The translations under genes and the position numbers were made by a program. DNA of 64,000 nt from Fasciola hepatica. Its lineage: Eukaryota; Platyhelminthes; Trematoda; Plagiorchiida; Fasciolidae. Location: positions 3,193,501-3,257,500 of the forward strand of contig CANUEZ040000029.1 in assembly GCA_948099385.1 (NCBI GenBank), written 5' to 3'. Positions 36,403 to 48,296 of the stretch are shown here, piece after piece (position 1 is the first letter of the stretch; every line of letters begins with the position of its first letter). Below the pieces are notes generated by a model. That model was not told where the DNA came from, made no database searches, and saw only the letters and a list, made by a program, of their open reading frames with translations.

Positions 36403-39046
36403 ATAATAATAATAATGGTTTATTTCAGGGACACCCGAAGCATGCTCGATTGCATGATCATATGATACAAGTGAGGTCACAAAGAGGTTCCTTGGATATT
36501 CATTTGGGTAAATGCAGCCTAAAAGTGTACAGGTTTTAGTGGTCGCACGAACGATTGCCCGGCAGATTTGAGTTTGAAGGTTGGGTGGACGTACATTTGC
36601 GAAATGAGTGAAATGGGCTCCGCCGTCGAGATACGTGATGAATTTAAGCGGTGATGAAGTAAAAACGAGCAGTATTTTGGATAGCGTCGATGTAAAGTTG
36701 CAAAGGTGAGTAAACTGACAAAGAAAACTTTCTAAAACCAACGAAAAATTGGAGAATTTCGGGTGATGAAGGCCATGCACTTGAACCAGTAGTCCAAATG
36801 ACCCGGAAAATAGCAGAAATATAATACCGAAGGATTTGTGGTGTCCTTCGAGGAGGGGGAATGCGCAAACAAAACAGTCCGTTTAACCACGGAATTGGTT
36901 TTTACTATTCATCAAGAGGTTGTGCAGGACGCCCTCATAAAGAGGCGGATGTAGATGCCTGAGCCTGAAAATTTCACTGGAGCAGAGCGACGAAAGTTGA
37001 CAGGTGAGTGAAACACGATTCGAATAAAGGGTTTGTTTCAGGTTAATTGGTGAACACAATTTGACAACAGGAGTTGATATACGATGATCTTATGAAGTCA
37101 CATGGGGGTGGTGCATAAACGATACTGTCAAAACATGTAAAGGATCGCTAAATGGGATGCGCTGGTAAGAGTCTGACATGGGGCATTTGGGAAACAACAG
37201 GAAGGTCAGTAAATTGGCATACGTATAGTTCATTTCCAGCAAAGGTTTGGAGAAATCGCTTTCGCAGTGTTCTTTGGCGTAGATGCCTAATCGTGGAGGA
37301 CTGACGAAAAAATGGCAATAGGTAATAAGTGGGTGAAACGGTGCTCGACTATTGGTTTATCGGGGGTTACTCCAAGACTGACCAATGAGGAATACAAATG
37401 TACAACGAAGTGGGCACAATAGTGGTTTATATGTTTAATATCTGACGGAATAAACTGGATGTAGTACATCACTGGATTCCTCAGAAAGTGCAGATAATCG
37501 TGTGACTAGGTACGTTGAGGAAAGTCCAAACTGGGACTTTGGGGGGAATAACGGCAGCCTAAATTACAGTAGTTGATTTTCAGCTAAAGATGCAGAGAGA
37601 GCGCTATGGATTGTGGTGCAGGTGGCTGACCATGAATCTTGCCGGAGCAGCGGCAGTGGTTCATAGATGAGTGAAAAGTGATACAATTACGGGTTTTTCC
37701 GGGTTCGCTGATGAGTAAAATGGGAGCATCTAAAGTTGGTAACAAAGTGGATGCGGGAGGTGGACATATAGTGGACTGATGCAGTCGTATAAGAGTAGTA
37801 CATACGAGCAGCTCTCAGGAAGTGCAGGTGATTGCAAAGCTGGATACGCTGAAGTCTGACATGAAAAGCTAAGGAGGCAGTCGAACTATTTACGTCCTGG
37901 ATTGTGGATAATTCATTGCCAATGCAACTGTTATGAAATGCAAATGGCTGAATAAGAAAAGATGCAACGGAAGGATACACTGAACAGAGAGGTGGTGCCA
38001 CGCCGATGAAACGGTGGAAGGAGGACCATTTCGTTTTGTGTGGAATTGTTGGCAGGTGAGAGACGAATCTTTAAATGATGGTTTTGTATAGATAAATGTA
38101 GTGGTGACATAAAGTTACCAATTGGATGAATGGTCTCTTCAAGAGTATACCAGAAATTGTCATATTCATAATAAAGATCTGAACAGTGAAACCGTTTCAT
38201 GTTTTGGGGTACAGAGTCTGGTAACTGGATAAAATGGAATGAGGGTAAACATGGCATCAGTTCAGGCAAGTAAAAGATAAGTTGATGGATATAGATGCCA
38301 GTAGTCGCAAATAGTAGCGTACATTTCTGAGCCGAGTGAGTATATGTGCATATGTTGATGTGGAACTTGACCGGTTGTATGGTAAACCTTGTTCACGAAC
38401 GTTGGAGGAGAAAATGGGTGGCAGCAGTAAGATGCAGGGGACGTTGTTTTTCAATCCGCAATTGACGCTAGTGGGTGAGGCTGGCCGTGCGCTGGACACC
38501 CAACCTAAAAACCAATTCTGGTGACAGGAGGTGCGATCCGCCAGCCTAGTTGCGCCCGCGTATCTTTGCAGTTGGCCTGCACGCCCGATGTGCCCCGGCC
38601 AAAGCGGTGGATCTGACCGCGCCTCGCACCGTTGGGATTGACGAGTTTTCTTGGTGGGGCCAAACGGCCGTAGGTATCAGGAAGTCCGCGATCAGACGAC
38701 CAGGCACCAGGGGATCCCGGAACGTAACAAAGGGAGCATCGGTCGGGTAGCGTATGAATAGCCAACGGTCAGGTAGATGCGTAGGCCAGGTTAGTGACCG
38801 GTATGGTCTCCAGAGTATTAAGAGTCATCGAGAGAAAGGTACGCACGAATGAAGGTCTGAAAATAGAGAAAAAGTAGAGGAGCGCAGTCTGGGATGCTCC
38901 CAGCTGAGGATAAATGGGAATCGATACAAAGAGGCAACAATAATAGACAGTGACTCTCTGAGACTAGTTTTTTGATTGCGTAAGGCGGAAAAACTAAGAA
39001 TGGTTATTTAATTTCATCTGTCATCGACCGCCGGTGTTTGCGCGAT
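36403..39046 (-). repeat. LINE-A 3' UTR, about 2.6 kb, with ATT tail
   Basis: On the minus strand it runs from the ORF2 stop (39047-39049) to GAAATAAACCATTATTATTA (36428 down). The terminal signature GATCATGCAATCGAGCATGC precedes the tail. The plus strand is purine-rich throughout. It includes the GC-rich block at 38490-38640. Reading frames within it (up to 129 codons) lack motifs. Confidence 0.85.
38490..38640 (-). repeat. GC-rich conserved block of the LINE-A 3' UTR (copy 2), possible hairpin
   Basis: On the minus strand the core begins GGTGCGA (38630 down) and ends TCGCACC (38536-38530), a 7-bp inverted pair about 87 nt apart. Inside is a hairpin-capable TTGGCC...GGCCAA pair with an inner GCAC...GTGC pair. 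The downstream part, AGGTTGGGTGTCC, is identical in the copy at 55496-55640. A frame beginning NPNGARRGQIHRFGRGTSG is also conserved. Confidence 0.75.
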
Positions 39047-42000
39047 TCATAAGTCCAGACCCTTCTCATGGGCTTGGTCATCGGGCATGTCTAAATTTGG
39101 GAGCTGTAAGGTTTGGGTAACCGTGAGGAATTTATCCAACGCACTTCTAAACCGATGGCTGGAATTAGAACTGCGTATTTCTAACGGTAATTTATTCCAT
39201 AAGTTAGAGTACACTGTGATGAAGGAATGTGAACGTAAGCTGGTGTTGGTAATAGGGGTTGAAAGGGTAAGAATTCTAAAACGTAGTGGATAGCTAGTAA
39301 CGGGCGCAAAAGTGCAGTGGATTAGAAGTATATGTCCGACTGTGAAGGATGTTATACAGAAAAATAAGGTTCAGTTTCATACGGCGAAGCCGTAAAGGGT
39401 CTATTTTAAAAAATAAGCAGCGTTCTTTATAAGTGAGGGCTGAGCTCCACCCAATCAATCGCTTGGTAGAACTACTTTGAACTAACTCGATACCAATTCT
39501 GTCTGATTTCCGCATACTGGAAAAGATCAGTGGGCAGTATTATAATAAAGGCCTAGCATGGGATTTATAAAGGAAAAGAATGCAGTCTCGAAGTTGAAAG
39601 GAGCGAAATATTAGCCCAAGACACTTTCTGGCCTTAGCGACTTGGAGGGCCGAATATTCCGAGAAATTAAATGTGCAGGAATAGTTCAAGCCAAGGTCCC
39701 AAACTATCTGCTTGCTAGCAATGGTTGAACCACAAACGGTTAGGGATCCTGGAGGTATCTTGCACTTATATGTAAGAACCTCACATTTGTCAGCCGAAAA
39801 ATTCATCTGCCATGTTGAACACCATCTATGGAGTGCAGATATGTCTTTAGAGATGTTTAAGATGGCCGAGGCGATGCATTCAGGCTTGAATGAGTAGACA
39901 ATTTTATTGTCATCAGCAAAAAGAAATGGGGTGCCAAGGCTCGCTGAGAGGAATATGCCGTTTATATACATGAGGAACAACAGAGGGCCAAGGACACTAC
40001 CCTGTATAACACCGCTTGTAACTGGTTTAGGCTTGGAATAGTGTCCGTTTATCAAGACAATTTGAGAGCGATTAGACGGGTGAGAATTGATCCAAGATAG
40101 TAAAGGGTCAGTAATGCCAAATGATCGGATTTTGGCCAGAAGATGTGGGTGTGGCACGCGGTCAAATGCCTGTGACATATCCAAGTAAAGTACTATAAGG
40201 GCCATTCCATTGTCTGCCATTTCAGTGATGAGATTTAAAAAATCGAGTTGGAGGGTTGCGCAAGATCTTGATTGAAGGAAGCCGTGTCGTCGAGGATTAA
40301 TAACGTCCAATTTAAAGAGGTGCTCGACGATGTGTTCTTTTACGATTTTTTCCATTAGCCGAGAGAGGACAGGTGTTTGGTTAATGGGATGGTAGTTTGT
40401 TACCTCATGCAGTGGACCTTTCTTGTGATGCGGGATTATGACTGAGCATTTCCAGTTTGCGGGCACCAGACTGGAGTTCATTGATAGGGTAAATATATTC
40501 AGCAGTAGGTAAGGTAAGTCAGGTCCGCATTTAACTATTGCAGTGGGCGGTAAGCCGTCAGGTCCTGGGTAAGATGATGGCTTGAAAGTGGTTAATAATT
40601 GGGAGATAATTGAGGCGTCAAAGTCCACTGTGGACAGAGTTGAAACTGTAACTAGGGGAAGAGGTGGAGGGTCAACGTTAATAATAGGGGCCATAGTTGA
40701 GGCGAAGAATGAATTGAAGGCCTCTGCAATAGAAAGGGGAGTAGAGGCGGATACACTGTCCATCGAAACAGTGTGCGGGATATTTCCATGATTATGAGAC
40801 GTTCTGGCCCTGTACAATAATGACAGTCGAAGAGATCTACTTTTGTGTCGCAGAGCTTTTGTTTCCTGGTTACGTAGTGTAGTTTCTTCAAGCTTTTGGA
40901 TAGTAGAAGTGAGGCGAAAAAGTTGAGTAAGAATTGCAAAGTCGTGTGTAGTTTCATGAAATTTTTGGAGTTTGGCATACTTTGTTTGCAGCGAAGTGAT
41001 ATGGGGTTTCCTATTATTCCTTTGCTGGGGTAGGTAGGTAATCATATTAAGACATCTGAAGAACTGTGCATAGAAAATATCAGTGGCGTTTTGTGGATCA
41101 CGAGAGAGAAGAAACTCACTTCAATCAGCTTGTCGAATAATAGCAGGGAGAACCTTCCAGTCAGGGAGAGGAGGGAGTTTGATGCAGTGTGATTTCAGGG
41201 TAAGCCGTGGGTGGGTTGGAGTGCGGCGGTTAACCAGATTGTTGTCGCGACCTGGAAAACTTTGGGAGATTGAGACAAATATGTGTGGGACGCCATGGGT
41301 GAAAAGAAGATCTAAAATGCTGTTTTTTATCGTAGGAGATCCGATATGCTGCACCCACCCTCCTACAATAATAATTGGTACAAGTGGTAAAAGGTTAGTG
41401 GGTGCAGATAAAGATAGCCAAGCTATCCTAGGTAGGTTGAAGTCACCATCAACAACCTTTATACTTGAGAGCTGTAAGGATAGGCGTTTAAATGCACCAA
41501 TTTGTTGTGGAAGTCCGGAGAAGTTTTCGCTTGGTGTACGGTACACACATCCAACATCAAGTTGAGAGCCAGAGCGAGTCGGGACTAGAGTCGAGTAGAG
41601 GATGATGAATTGCTGTTGCATTAAAGGTCTGCTTGACAAATGCCAAACAACCTCCAACCCGTCGAGTTTCCTTATTTACTTTGAAGGCATTGTAGCCTAC
41701 AAGAGAGATCTGGTCCGCTGGAGTGTAATCGGCCAACCAAGTTTCAGTAATCAAGATTATATCATAAGTAGAACTGGCGGCCAGACATTGTAAGTGCCGA
41801 ATCTTGTTTATGATGGATCGGCTATTAAAAAGATCCAAAGAGATACTGTTGTTGGTATTTGGTTTTGGAGAATTCGGTTGGTCAGTTAGGTTGTGTGGTG
41901 CGGAATAACCTAGGTTTTTGGTCTGACTATAAGGTCCATAAGCTGGTTGCAAATCAGCACCGTGAATTGGAGGGTTTGGTCTGCGAGCTGTTTCGTAGTA

Positions 42001-42249
42001 TGGCGCGATGTTGGAAAGAGAAGGGCTGGTGACGCTATGGTGTCGGGCTTTGCTAGGATCATACGTAGATGAACCCTTTAGGAAGTGCGGGACGGCTGGA
42101 GTGTCTGATTTAATGACATTTCCATTTGTCCAAGGAGGGTTGAAGACGCGAGACTGCATTACAATGTAGTCCGTTAACAGCCCCGGTTTGGGATACAGAT
42201 TTTCACACGAAGGTAGGGTTAATGAATGGGCAACCGGCAACTTTGACAT
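39047..42249 (-). pseudogene. LINE-A ORF2, nearly complete but broken: endonuclease and RT
   Basis: It would encode an endonuclease plus reverse transcriptase for target-primed retrotransposition. Open part 1 (42249-41557) has a proline-rich N-terminal extension of about 125 residues and then LDLFNSRSIINK and ILITETWLADYTP (endonuclease). Part 2 (41657-41121) has GCVYRTPSENF, VDGDFNLPRIAW and SILDLLFTHG. Part 3 (41045-39540, 501 codons) holds the RT: YPGPDGLPP, HKKGPLHEVTNYHPINQTP, LYLDMSQAFDRVPH (motif A), GVIQGSVLGPLLFLMY (motif B) and FLFADDNKIVYSF (motif C, FADD). Damage seen: a frameshift near 41560, in-frame stops at 41121 and 39540, and further breaks below 39294. Otherwise well preserved. 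Confidence 0.95.
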
Positions 42250-42653
42250 GTGGCCTTGTCAAAGGTAGAAGACAGATGGTGGTGAAATGTGCCTAGAAAA
42301 ACAATGGTCAATATTTGGCGCGTTATTGTCATAGGGATTTAGAGAATTTGTCCATTGTAGAGAGGGTCTAAGGAATGGTGGGGCACGCCATATATTGCCT
42401 AAGGTTGGTTTGGCGTTAGTGGATTCGATGGGGCCTCCAACGTGAGAAAGGCCTGTAGGTTCATAAAAGGTACATGTTTGTTAGTCAGGGGAAGCCGAGA
42501 CGAGGTGCCGTAGGGCCCGACGCCCGCCTGAACTCCACAGCCGGCATCTCAATATGGAGGATTGTGAAGTGAGGTGACGACCTGGTAGCTGACTTTGGGG
42601 AGGGGCGGCAGCTGTTGATAGTGGCTGGGTGGGTTAGTTGGTCGTTTGCCTGT
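42250..42653 (-). other. Spacer between LINE-A ORF1 and ORF2
   Basis: No open frame was recognised on the minus strand. It is expected to be the decayed end of ORF1 or the intercistronic region of the same LINE-A copy. Confidence 0.5.
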
Positions 42654-43326
42654 TCAGCAGTGCTTACCGGGCCCGGTCATCATAGTTCCAGGTATATGAG
42701 GCGGCAGTATTGTCGCAGTTATATCATGAGGCTCCCAGGTGGACTGACTAGGCTGTAGAGATGATGTCACTGGTAGATCAGTTGTGTTGTGGCTAAATGA
42801 GGTTGGAGAACGTCTGGGTAGATTTGTGGAAGACCCTGAAAATGTGGAATGATAGGTTTGATGAGGTTGATTTTTGCTATTTATTCTAGCAGACGTGGTA
42901 GGTGGGGAGGCAAGGTGCAGACGTTTTCCTGGCGGTTGTGTCGGTGACACATACAGCGATGTGTCTAAGTCTATGGCCTCTGCTGGCGTCATGTACACCG
43001 ACGGCAATGCCGACGCATTTCTCACTGCAAATTTGCTACCCTGGGTTTTCGCCACGTTTAACCTTTGCCTGATGGGGTTTACATGAACGTTTTGCTGATG
43101 GCCTTTTCAGCTTGACGGAAGAAGACTGTGCCGCACCATGGGTTGAATTGCACGAAACTTGCGTGAGATCCTGGGGAAAAGACTGGTGGGGGTCCACGGA
43201 TGCCGAAGGGGCCACAGGCGTAGTAGGTGTTCTGGCTGAAGTCCTGTTCATTGTAGTATGTGGTGATGCATCTACGGGTCCCGTTTGATCAGAGCCAGTG
43301 GGAGGCGCTGGTAATTGATACTCCAC
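42654..43326 (-). pseudogene. LINE-A ORF1 relic
   Basis: Two minus-strand frames (43326-43036 and 43055-42654) cover it, shifted relative to one another. The second has AIDLDTSLYVSPTQPPGKRL followed by LASPPTT, aligning with AVDLDATNPPPSVPPLRKG and IASPPAA in the plus-strand ORF1 at 43340-44334. The first is proline/threonine-rich and basic at its end. The N-terminal half seen in the plus-strand copy (SILNACYMAHHG) is missing here, so this copy is probably truncated at 43326, exactly where the head-to-head partner starts. Confidence 0.8.
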
Positions 43327-43339
43327 TTATCATTTCGTA

Positions 43340-44334
43340 TTGGATTATTGGTGGTTGACCGACTCACCTCAACACACGCACTTGTTACCTTAGACGTACC
43401 TCTTGCATCATCATGCCACTATGGACCTCAACTGACGCTCGGAACACCCAAAACGCCAAAGTTAGAGAACCGATCCCTGCTCCGTCCCCCTCATTGATAA
43501 AGCCAACTGGTCTTCTAGTAAATCTAATGACCTGGGAATTAGCATTCCGGAAGTTAACAAAAAGCTGCAGCTCGTCAATGAAGCACTACTTAGGATTTTC
43601 CTTTTGTTAACCCTTGTGCAAACCGGGGCAACCACCCCCTCCCACACACTGGTGTCAGCGGGGAACTTTCTCGACTCCATCACAACCGAAGTCTACCACC
43701 GTGCTTCCAACTCCAAAGATGCCGTGGTCCTTGATGTCCCTGAACTCATGCCCATCCCTATGGTCCTACGCAGCATACTCAACGCGTGCTATATGGCTCA
43801 TCACGGAAGCCTTTGCACCAGGTTGCCTAAAAATCCGCAGCAACTTAACTGTCTCTTACTGTTTCATTTCATGGATAACCTAACAGCCAGGGAGTTTATT
43901 ACCAATAAACGGATGACTGCCGCTTGTTAGCCCGATAAGGATATCAAGATATGTCTCGATAAAACACCCCCGCCAAGAGAAATATCTAGATCACCTAAAA
44001 GTAACACCTCTGTGCCCACCCTCACCGGTCTAGCTGACTCTGGTAAAAAACCCGCTCAAAACCACATATGCACGAAGCCACCGGCTTATCCAACACCCTC
44101 TTCTCTCCACCTTCATGCTGTTGACCTAGACGCAACTAACCCCCCACCATCGGTCCCACCTCTGCGCAAAGGCCCCCATATCGCATCCCCGCCAGCAGCT
44201 TCCTCCTCCAAGTGTTTGAGCCCCCGACTACTTACTCTGAAGTGCACTACATCGATATCGACCTCACACTCCCCAGGGTAGCCCCAAAGCCAAAAACTGA
44301 TACTGGCTCAAACCCAAACCCTTGCTGTACCTAT
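43340..44334 (+). pseudogene. LINE-A ORF1, 5' part, interrupted by the BEL element
   Basis: Frames 43604-43930, 44012-44281 and 44212-44334 carry SILNACYMAHHGSLCTR, NLTAREFITNKRM, AVDLDATNPPPSVPPLRKG and TSISTSHSPG. They are related to ORF1 at 21540-22900 and 42654-43326. Internal stops and shifts exist. At 44334 the BEL element begins. The frame at the break continues at 51028 once the 6693 inserted bases (element plus one target copy, a multiple of three) are left out of account. There is no visible nucleic-acid-binding motif. Like other ORF1 proteins it probably bound RNA, but that is inference. Confidence 0.8.
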
Positions 44335-44710
44335 TGTAACAGCCGGTCGTGGAAAATCCCCCTTTGCCCCTCGCGATTCAGTGTTTTTCCTAACATCACT
44401 CATTTGCCTACACTATTGACTTGTCTTTACGAACTGGTTGTTTTTATGGATCAATTGTTGTTTGGTTGCGCCCAGAGCGCTACTTTAGCACATCCTTGCT
44501 CAGGACTTGCGCGACTTACGTGCTGTTTGCTCACACGCTGCTATTCGGTTTCTCGTTTTTGAGTCCTCGTGATCGTATTATTGAGGTTTGTATATTTTTT
44601 ACGTCATTGTTCATGTAATAATCTAGTATCGTAGAATATCGTGGATAATCGTCTTTTGATTTCGGAATCCGTTGTGAATTTGGCTACGCATTGCTCAAAC
44701 GTTCGTTACA
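44335..44710 (+). repeat. BEL/Pao 5' LTR
   Basis: It is 376 bp long with terminal TGTAAC...GTTACA. It differs from the solo LTR at 13506-13881 at only four positions that I can count, but from the element's own 3' LTR at about 9 % of positions. It should contain promoter and polyadenylation signals; I could not place them. Confidence 0.97.
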
Positions 44711-44751
44711 ATACACAATACATCGATTTGGAACGAGGAAAAACACACAAA

Positions 44752-46030
44752 ATGCCAAGAAAAGGATCGAAAACATTGGAATCTGGACAGGAAGTAGCAC
44801 GGCAAGTCTCTGGGAAGGTTTTGAGTACATTTGATTTTTTAGTTAATGTTAGATCGCCTAGTCCTGTCAGTGCTATTTCATGTGTTAATGAGAGCAATAT
44901 TGATCGTAAGGATGTTGATTAAATAGGCTGAGAATACTAGACCTAGAACAACGGTTACTATCGGCTAGACTACAGGCGCAAGAAGCAGAGAAGTGTACAC
45001 AGAAGGAGCGAGAGCATGAGACCAGCGGCTTTGACAATTCCGATAGATCAGGGTGCAATAAGATAGGGAACCCCACGCCGGTCGCCGACTACAAACCACC
45101 ATCGATCGATCTGCCCAGAGTGGAACTAACGGCTTTCGACGGGCGAGCTGAGCAATACCGCAAGTTTGTCAAGCAGTTCGAGAAGTTCGTTGAAAATAAG
45201 GTAACCGACCCTGGGCAAAGGCTTCTCTATCTTACACACTACTGCCGAGGCCGAGCAAGAGAAGCTATCGACGGGTGTACCATGCTCGGCCCCGAACAAG
45301 GCCACACGAGAGCAAGGAAGATTCTGAGGGATCTGTTTGGCCAACCGTTCAAAGTAGCCCGTAACCTAATAGAGGGCGTGATGGTAGAGGCAAAGAGAAC
45401 CAAGGGCGACGTCTACACAATGGCCGACCTGATGATTAAGATGCAAAACTGCTCAATAGCCCTCGACCATTTAGGTTACAGGGCTGACCTAGATGCCATG
45501 CACACTTTGGAAGGCATAGTCCGTCACCTCTCTCCCGAACTACAGGGTCGGTGGGCGGAAGAAGCAGAACGGATAAGCCGAAGCGACAGAGAGAGCCAAC
45601 TTCGAAGACCTGACTAAATACTTAGACAGGCAAACGAAGATAGCTGACAGCAGGTTCGGCCGGCTTATCCGGGACAGCAACCGAGCAAACAAGCCCATTA
45701 CTAGCCAAGTCCAAACCCCTGTACGGGAACATCCAAAGTACCAGCCTTGGACTAACACACACGTCATTTCACGAGATGCTACGGAACAACCCAATTGCAG
45801 ATCCTGTGGTACTAGCCATGGCCTACCAGAATGCCCCAAGTTCGGCAACGCCACAATAGACGAACGGTGGGGAATGGCGAGGATGGCAGGAGCATGTTTT
45901 ATCTGTCTCAACACCACGCACCGGGCAGCAGCCTGTAGAACAAGGAATCGATGTGGTTACGAGGGCTGCACGGGCAGACACCATCGGCTGCTGCATCAGG
46001 CGAGAGTAACCATATCCGAGGCGATTGCCA
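44752..46030 (+). pseudogene. BEL/Pao Gag region with zinc knuckles
   Basis: The start chosen is the ATG at 44752, in frame with 57 codons before a frameshift. It would form the capsid-like shell protein. The open part 45120-45617 begins LTAFDGRAEQYRKFVKQFE (DUF1759-type) and includes LTHYCRGRAREAIDG and RHLSPELQGRWAEEAERISR. A frameshift near 45592 moves the frame to one open without a stop through 46707. That frame contains CRSCGTSHGLPEC, CFICLNTTHRAAAC and CGYEGCTGRHH, the zinc-binding motifs usual for BEL/Pao Gag. A predicted coiled-coil (LEQRLLSARLQAQEAEK) lies near 44940. Confidence 0.92.
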
Positions 46031-46707
46031 AGCCCAGCGTGATTTGTTCAACTTCACAATCTGCCAGTAAACCGGTACGTTTAGGCGTAGTGGCCGTGGG
46101 AGTAGTGACTCCGACTGGGATAGTCAAGGCGTTGGCTTTCGTTGATAGTGGATCCGACACCACTTTAGTGAAAGAGCGGTTTGCCGACAAACACCAACTG
46201 GCTAAAGGTGCGACGGCGTTAGCAGTGAGCACGGTGGGCGGAACACAGGTAATGACTGCCGGTAGATTAAGGCTGCAACTCATCTCTCTAGACACTAACG
46301 AGGAGACTGAACCAACGGAGGCATTCACGTTAGCGGATCTCCCCATGCGAGCACCAAGGTCGATGAACGCAATCTTGACTCGGTGGCCCCACCTGCAGGA
46401 TGTAACCGTTGTAGACTGGGAAGATGGTGAGGTGGATCTCCTCATCGGATGCGACGTGCCAGAGGCGCATTGGGTGCTTGACCAGAGAGTGGGCGACCGC
46501 CAGGCACCTTATGCCGTACGCACGGCTCCGGGATGGATGTTATACGGTCCAGTAGGGCTACGTGGTTCTGTGAATTACTTATCCGCCGAAACGGACCGCA
46601 TAGAGTATCATCTGCAACGGCTGTATGAAAAGGAGTTTCCTGACTATGGAGACGAAAGACCGACGTTGTCTCAAGAGGATCACTTCGCTCTACAAACGGT
46701 GCATTAA
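46031..46707 (+). pseudogene. BEL/Pao aspartic protease (DUF1758-like) domain
   Basis: It continues from Gag in the same open frame. The active-site segment is FVDSGSDTTLV (catalytic Asp at 46144-46146), followed by a second hydrophobic block with DLLIGCDVPEAHW and a conserved APGWMLYGPVG at the border with the RT. It would process the Gag-Pol polyprotein. A TAA stop at 46705-46707 ends the frame where the RT should begin, followed by a frameshift near 46745. Confidence 0.92.
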
Positions 46708-47760
46708 GGCATTAGAGGCCTCAAAAAACAGTTCGAGGTTCCCTCCCATGGCGCACACCGGTCGACCCGTGGACTGACAACAGAAATGTTCTCCAACGAT
46801 CACTACGACTAAAAGAATGCTTCATTCGAGACCAGAATCTGTGGGAACGATACGCGGATTTGATGAAGCGAAACGAGGCCCTCGGTTACGTTGAAAAGGT
46901 GCCTGTCAACACCGACAGCAAAAGGGGTATCTGGTATCTGCCTCACCATCCGGTTATCAACCCCAAGAAACCCAATAAACTGCGGGTGGTTTTCGACTGT
47001 GCGGCCAAGTTCCAGGGCAAGTCGTTAAACGATCGCCTACTACAGGGGCCTGACTGGACCACACCACTGATCGATGTTTTGTGCCGTTTCAGAGTGGGTA
47101 AAGTGGTTTTGTCTGCCGACATTAGGGAAATGTTCCATCAGGTGGAGATTCCGGTAGGAGAACGAGATGCTTTGCGTTTCCTGTGGTGGTAAGGAAGCGA
47201 CCGGGACAACGCAGTGGTGAATTATAGGATGACCGTCCACCCCTTCGGAGCCATATCGTCACCATTTTGTGCAAACTACGCCCTCCGAGAATCAGCGAAC
47301 AAACATGGCGATCTAGTCCATCAGACGGTGGTAGAAAGCGTCAGCAGGAACTTCTACGTCGACGACTACCTTGGGTCATTCGATGATGTGGAATCAGCTC
47401 TAGAGCAGTTCATGGGTCTGACGAGATTGCTGGAAGAGGGCGGCTTCCATCTAACTAAATGGATGTCGACCGCTTCAGAAGTGCTGAAGGTCATCCCGTA
47501 TCACGAAAAGGCCGAAAGGGTAAGAGATTTGGACGGCTCTCCACTTCCTATCGAGCGCACCTTAGGGATACAATGGGACGCGGAAACGGACGATTTTGTT
47601 TTCGAACTAAACGATCCCGAGCTGCCAATAACCCGTCGTGGCATACTATCTGCCGTCCCAAGTTTGTTCGACCCACTCGGTTTCGTCTCACCATGGCTGC
47701 TACCCGGGAAGATCTTGCCGCAGCGGCTGTGCCGTAAGAAAGTTGATTGGGACCAGTCAC
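46708..47760 (+). pseudogene. BEL/Pao reverse transcriptase
   Basis: The RT would copy the element RNA into DNA. Seen in order: WERYADLMKRNEALGYVEKV, IWYLPHHPVINPKK, LRVVFDCAAKFQG, LSADIREMFHQVEI (motif A Asp), a TAA at 47190-47192 just after RFLWW, MTVHPFGAISSPFCANYALR, and NFYVDDYLGSF with the catalytic YVDD at 47355-47366. A thumb segment (WDAETDDFVFEL, GFVSPWLLPGKILPQ) follows. The catalytic residues are kept; only the stop and the upstream frameshift break it. Confidence 0.95.
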
Positions 47761-48296
47761 TGGACCGAGGGGACCGGCTGGACTGGGAAGAATTTTTGAA
47801 CACCTTGAAGAAATTAGGGGACATATGGATCCCACGATGTTTGACTCCTGGCCATACGACGTGGACTGGAGAACTACACGCCTTTTCCGATGCATCCGAA
47901 TTCGGTTATGGAGCTGTGGTGTACGGACGATGGTGCGCAGGATATGGACAATATACCACGAGGATCCTGTTCGCCAAAGCCCGCGTTGCTCCACTGAAGT
48001 CGGTCTCAATCCCACGCCTTGAACTCAGCGCAGCCGTGTTGGCAGTCAGGGTGGTGCAAGCTGTGAAGAGATGTTTCGATCTCTACATTTGGTCGGTGAG
48101 CCTTTGGACGGATTCAACGATAGTACTTTACTATATCAACAACGTCCGGAGCCGGTTTAGTACTTTCGTTGCTGACCGTCTCACGATTATCCACGATGAA
48201 TCAGCCACGCACCAGTGGATTCATGTCAGGTCTGGCGATAATCCGGCCGACCTGTGCTCCCGAGGTGCGAACAACTTCAGGCAACTAGACACGTGA
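47761..48296 (+). pseudogene. BEL/Pao RNase H domain
   Basis: The domain has AFSDASEFGYGAVVYGR (first catalytic Asp near 47890), SIPRLELSAAVLAVR (catalytic Glu), LWTDSTIVLYYINN (catalytic Asp) and SGDNPADLCSRG near the C-terminus. It would degrade the RNA strand of the RNA:DNA hybrid. In frame with the RT; a TGA at 48294-48296 closes it. The frame resumes unshifted beyond the stop. Confidence 0.95.

Noticed and set aside
44421..44618. 65-codon frame inside the BEL LTRs, found also in the solo LTR and 3' LTR
   Set aside because: The frame is shared because the LTR DNA is shared; the 3' LTR version has many changes spread over all codon positions and there is no motif. Not a gene.
47548..48015. 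Long minus-strand frames within the BEL pol (155 and 184 codons)
   Set aside because: Shadows of the RT, RNase H and integrase frames on the plus strand, which carry the catalytic motifs.
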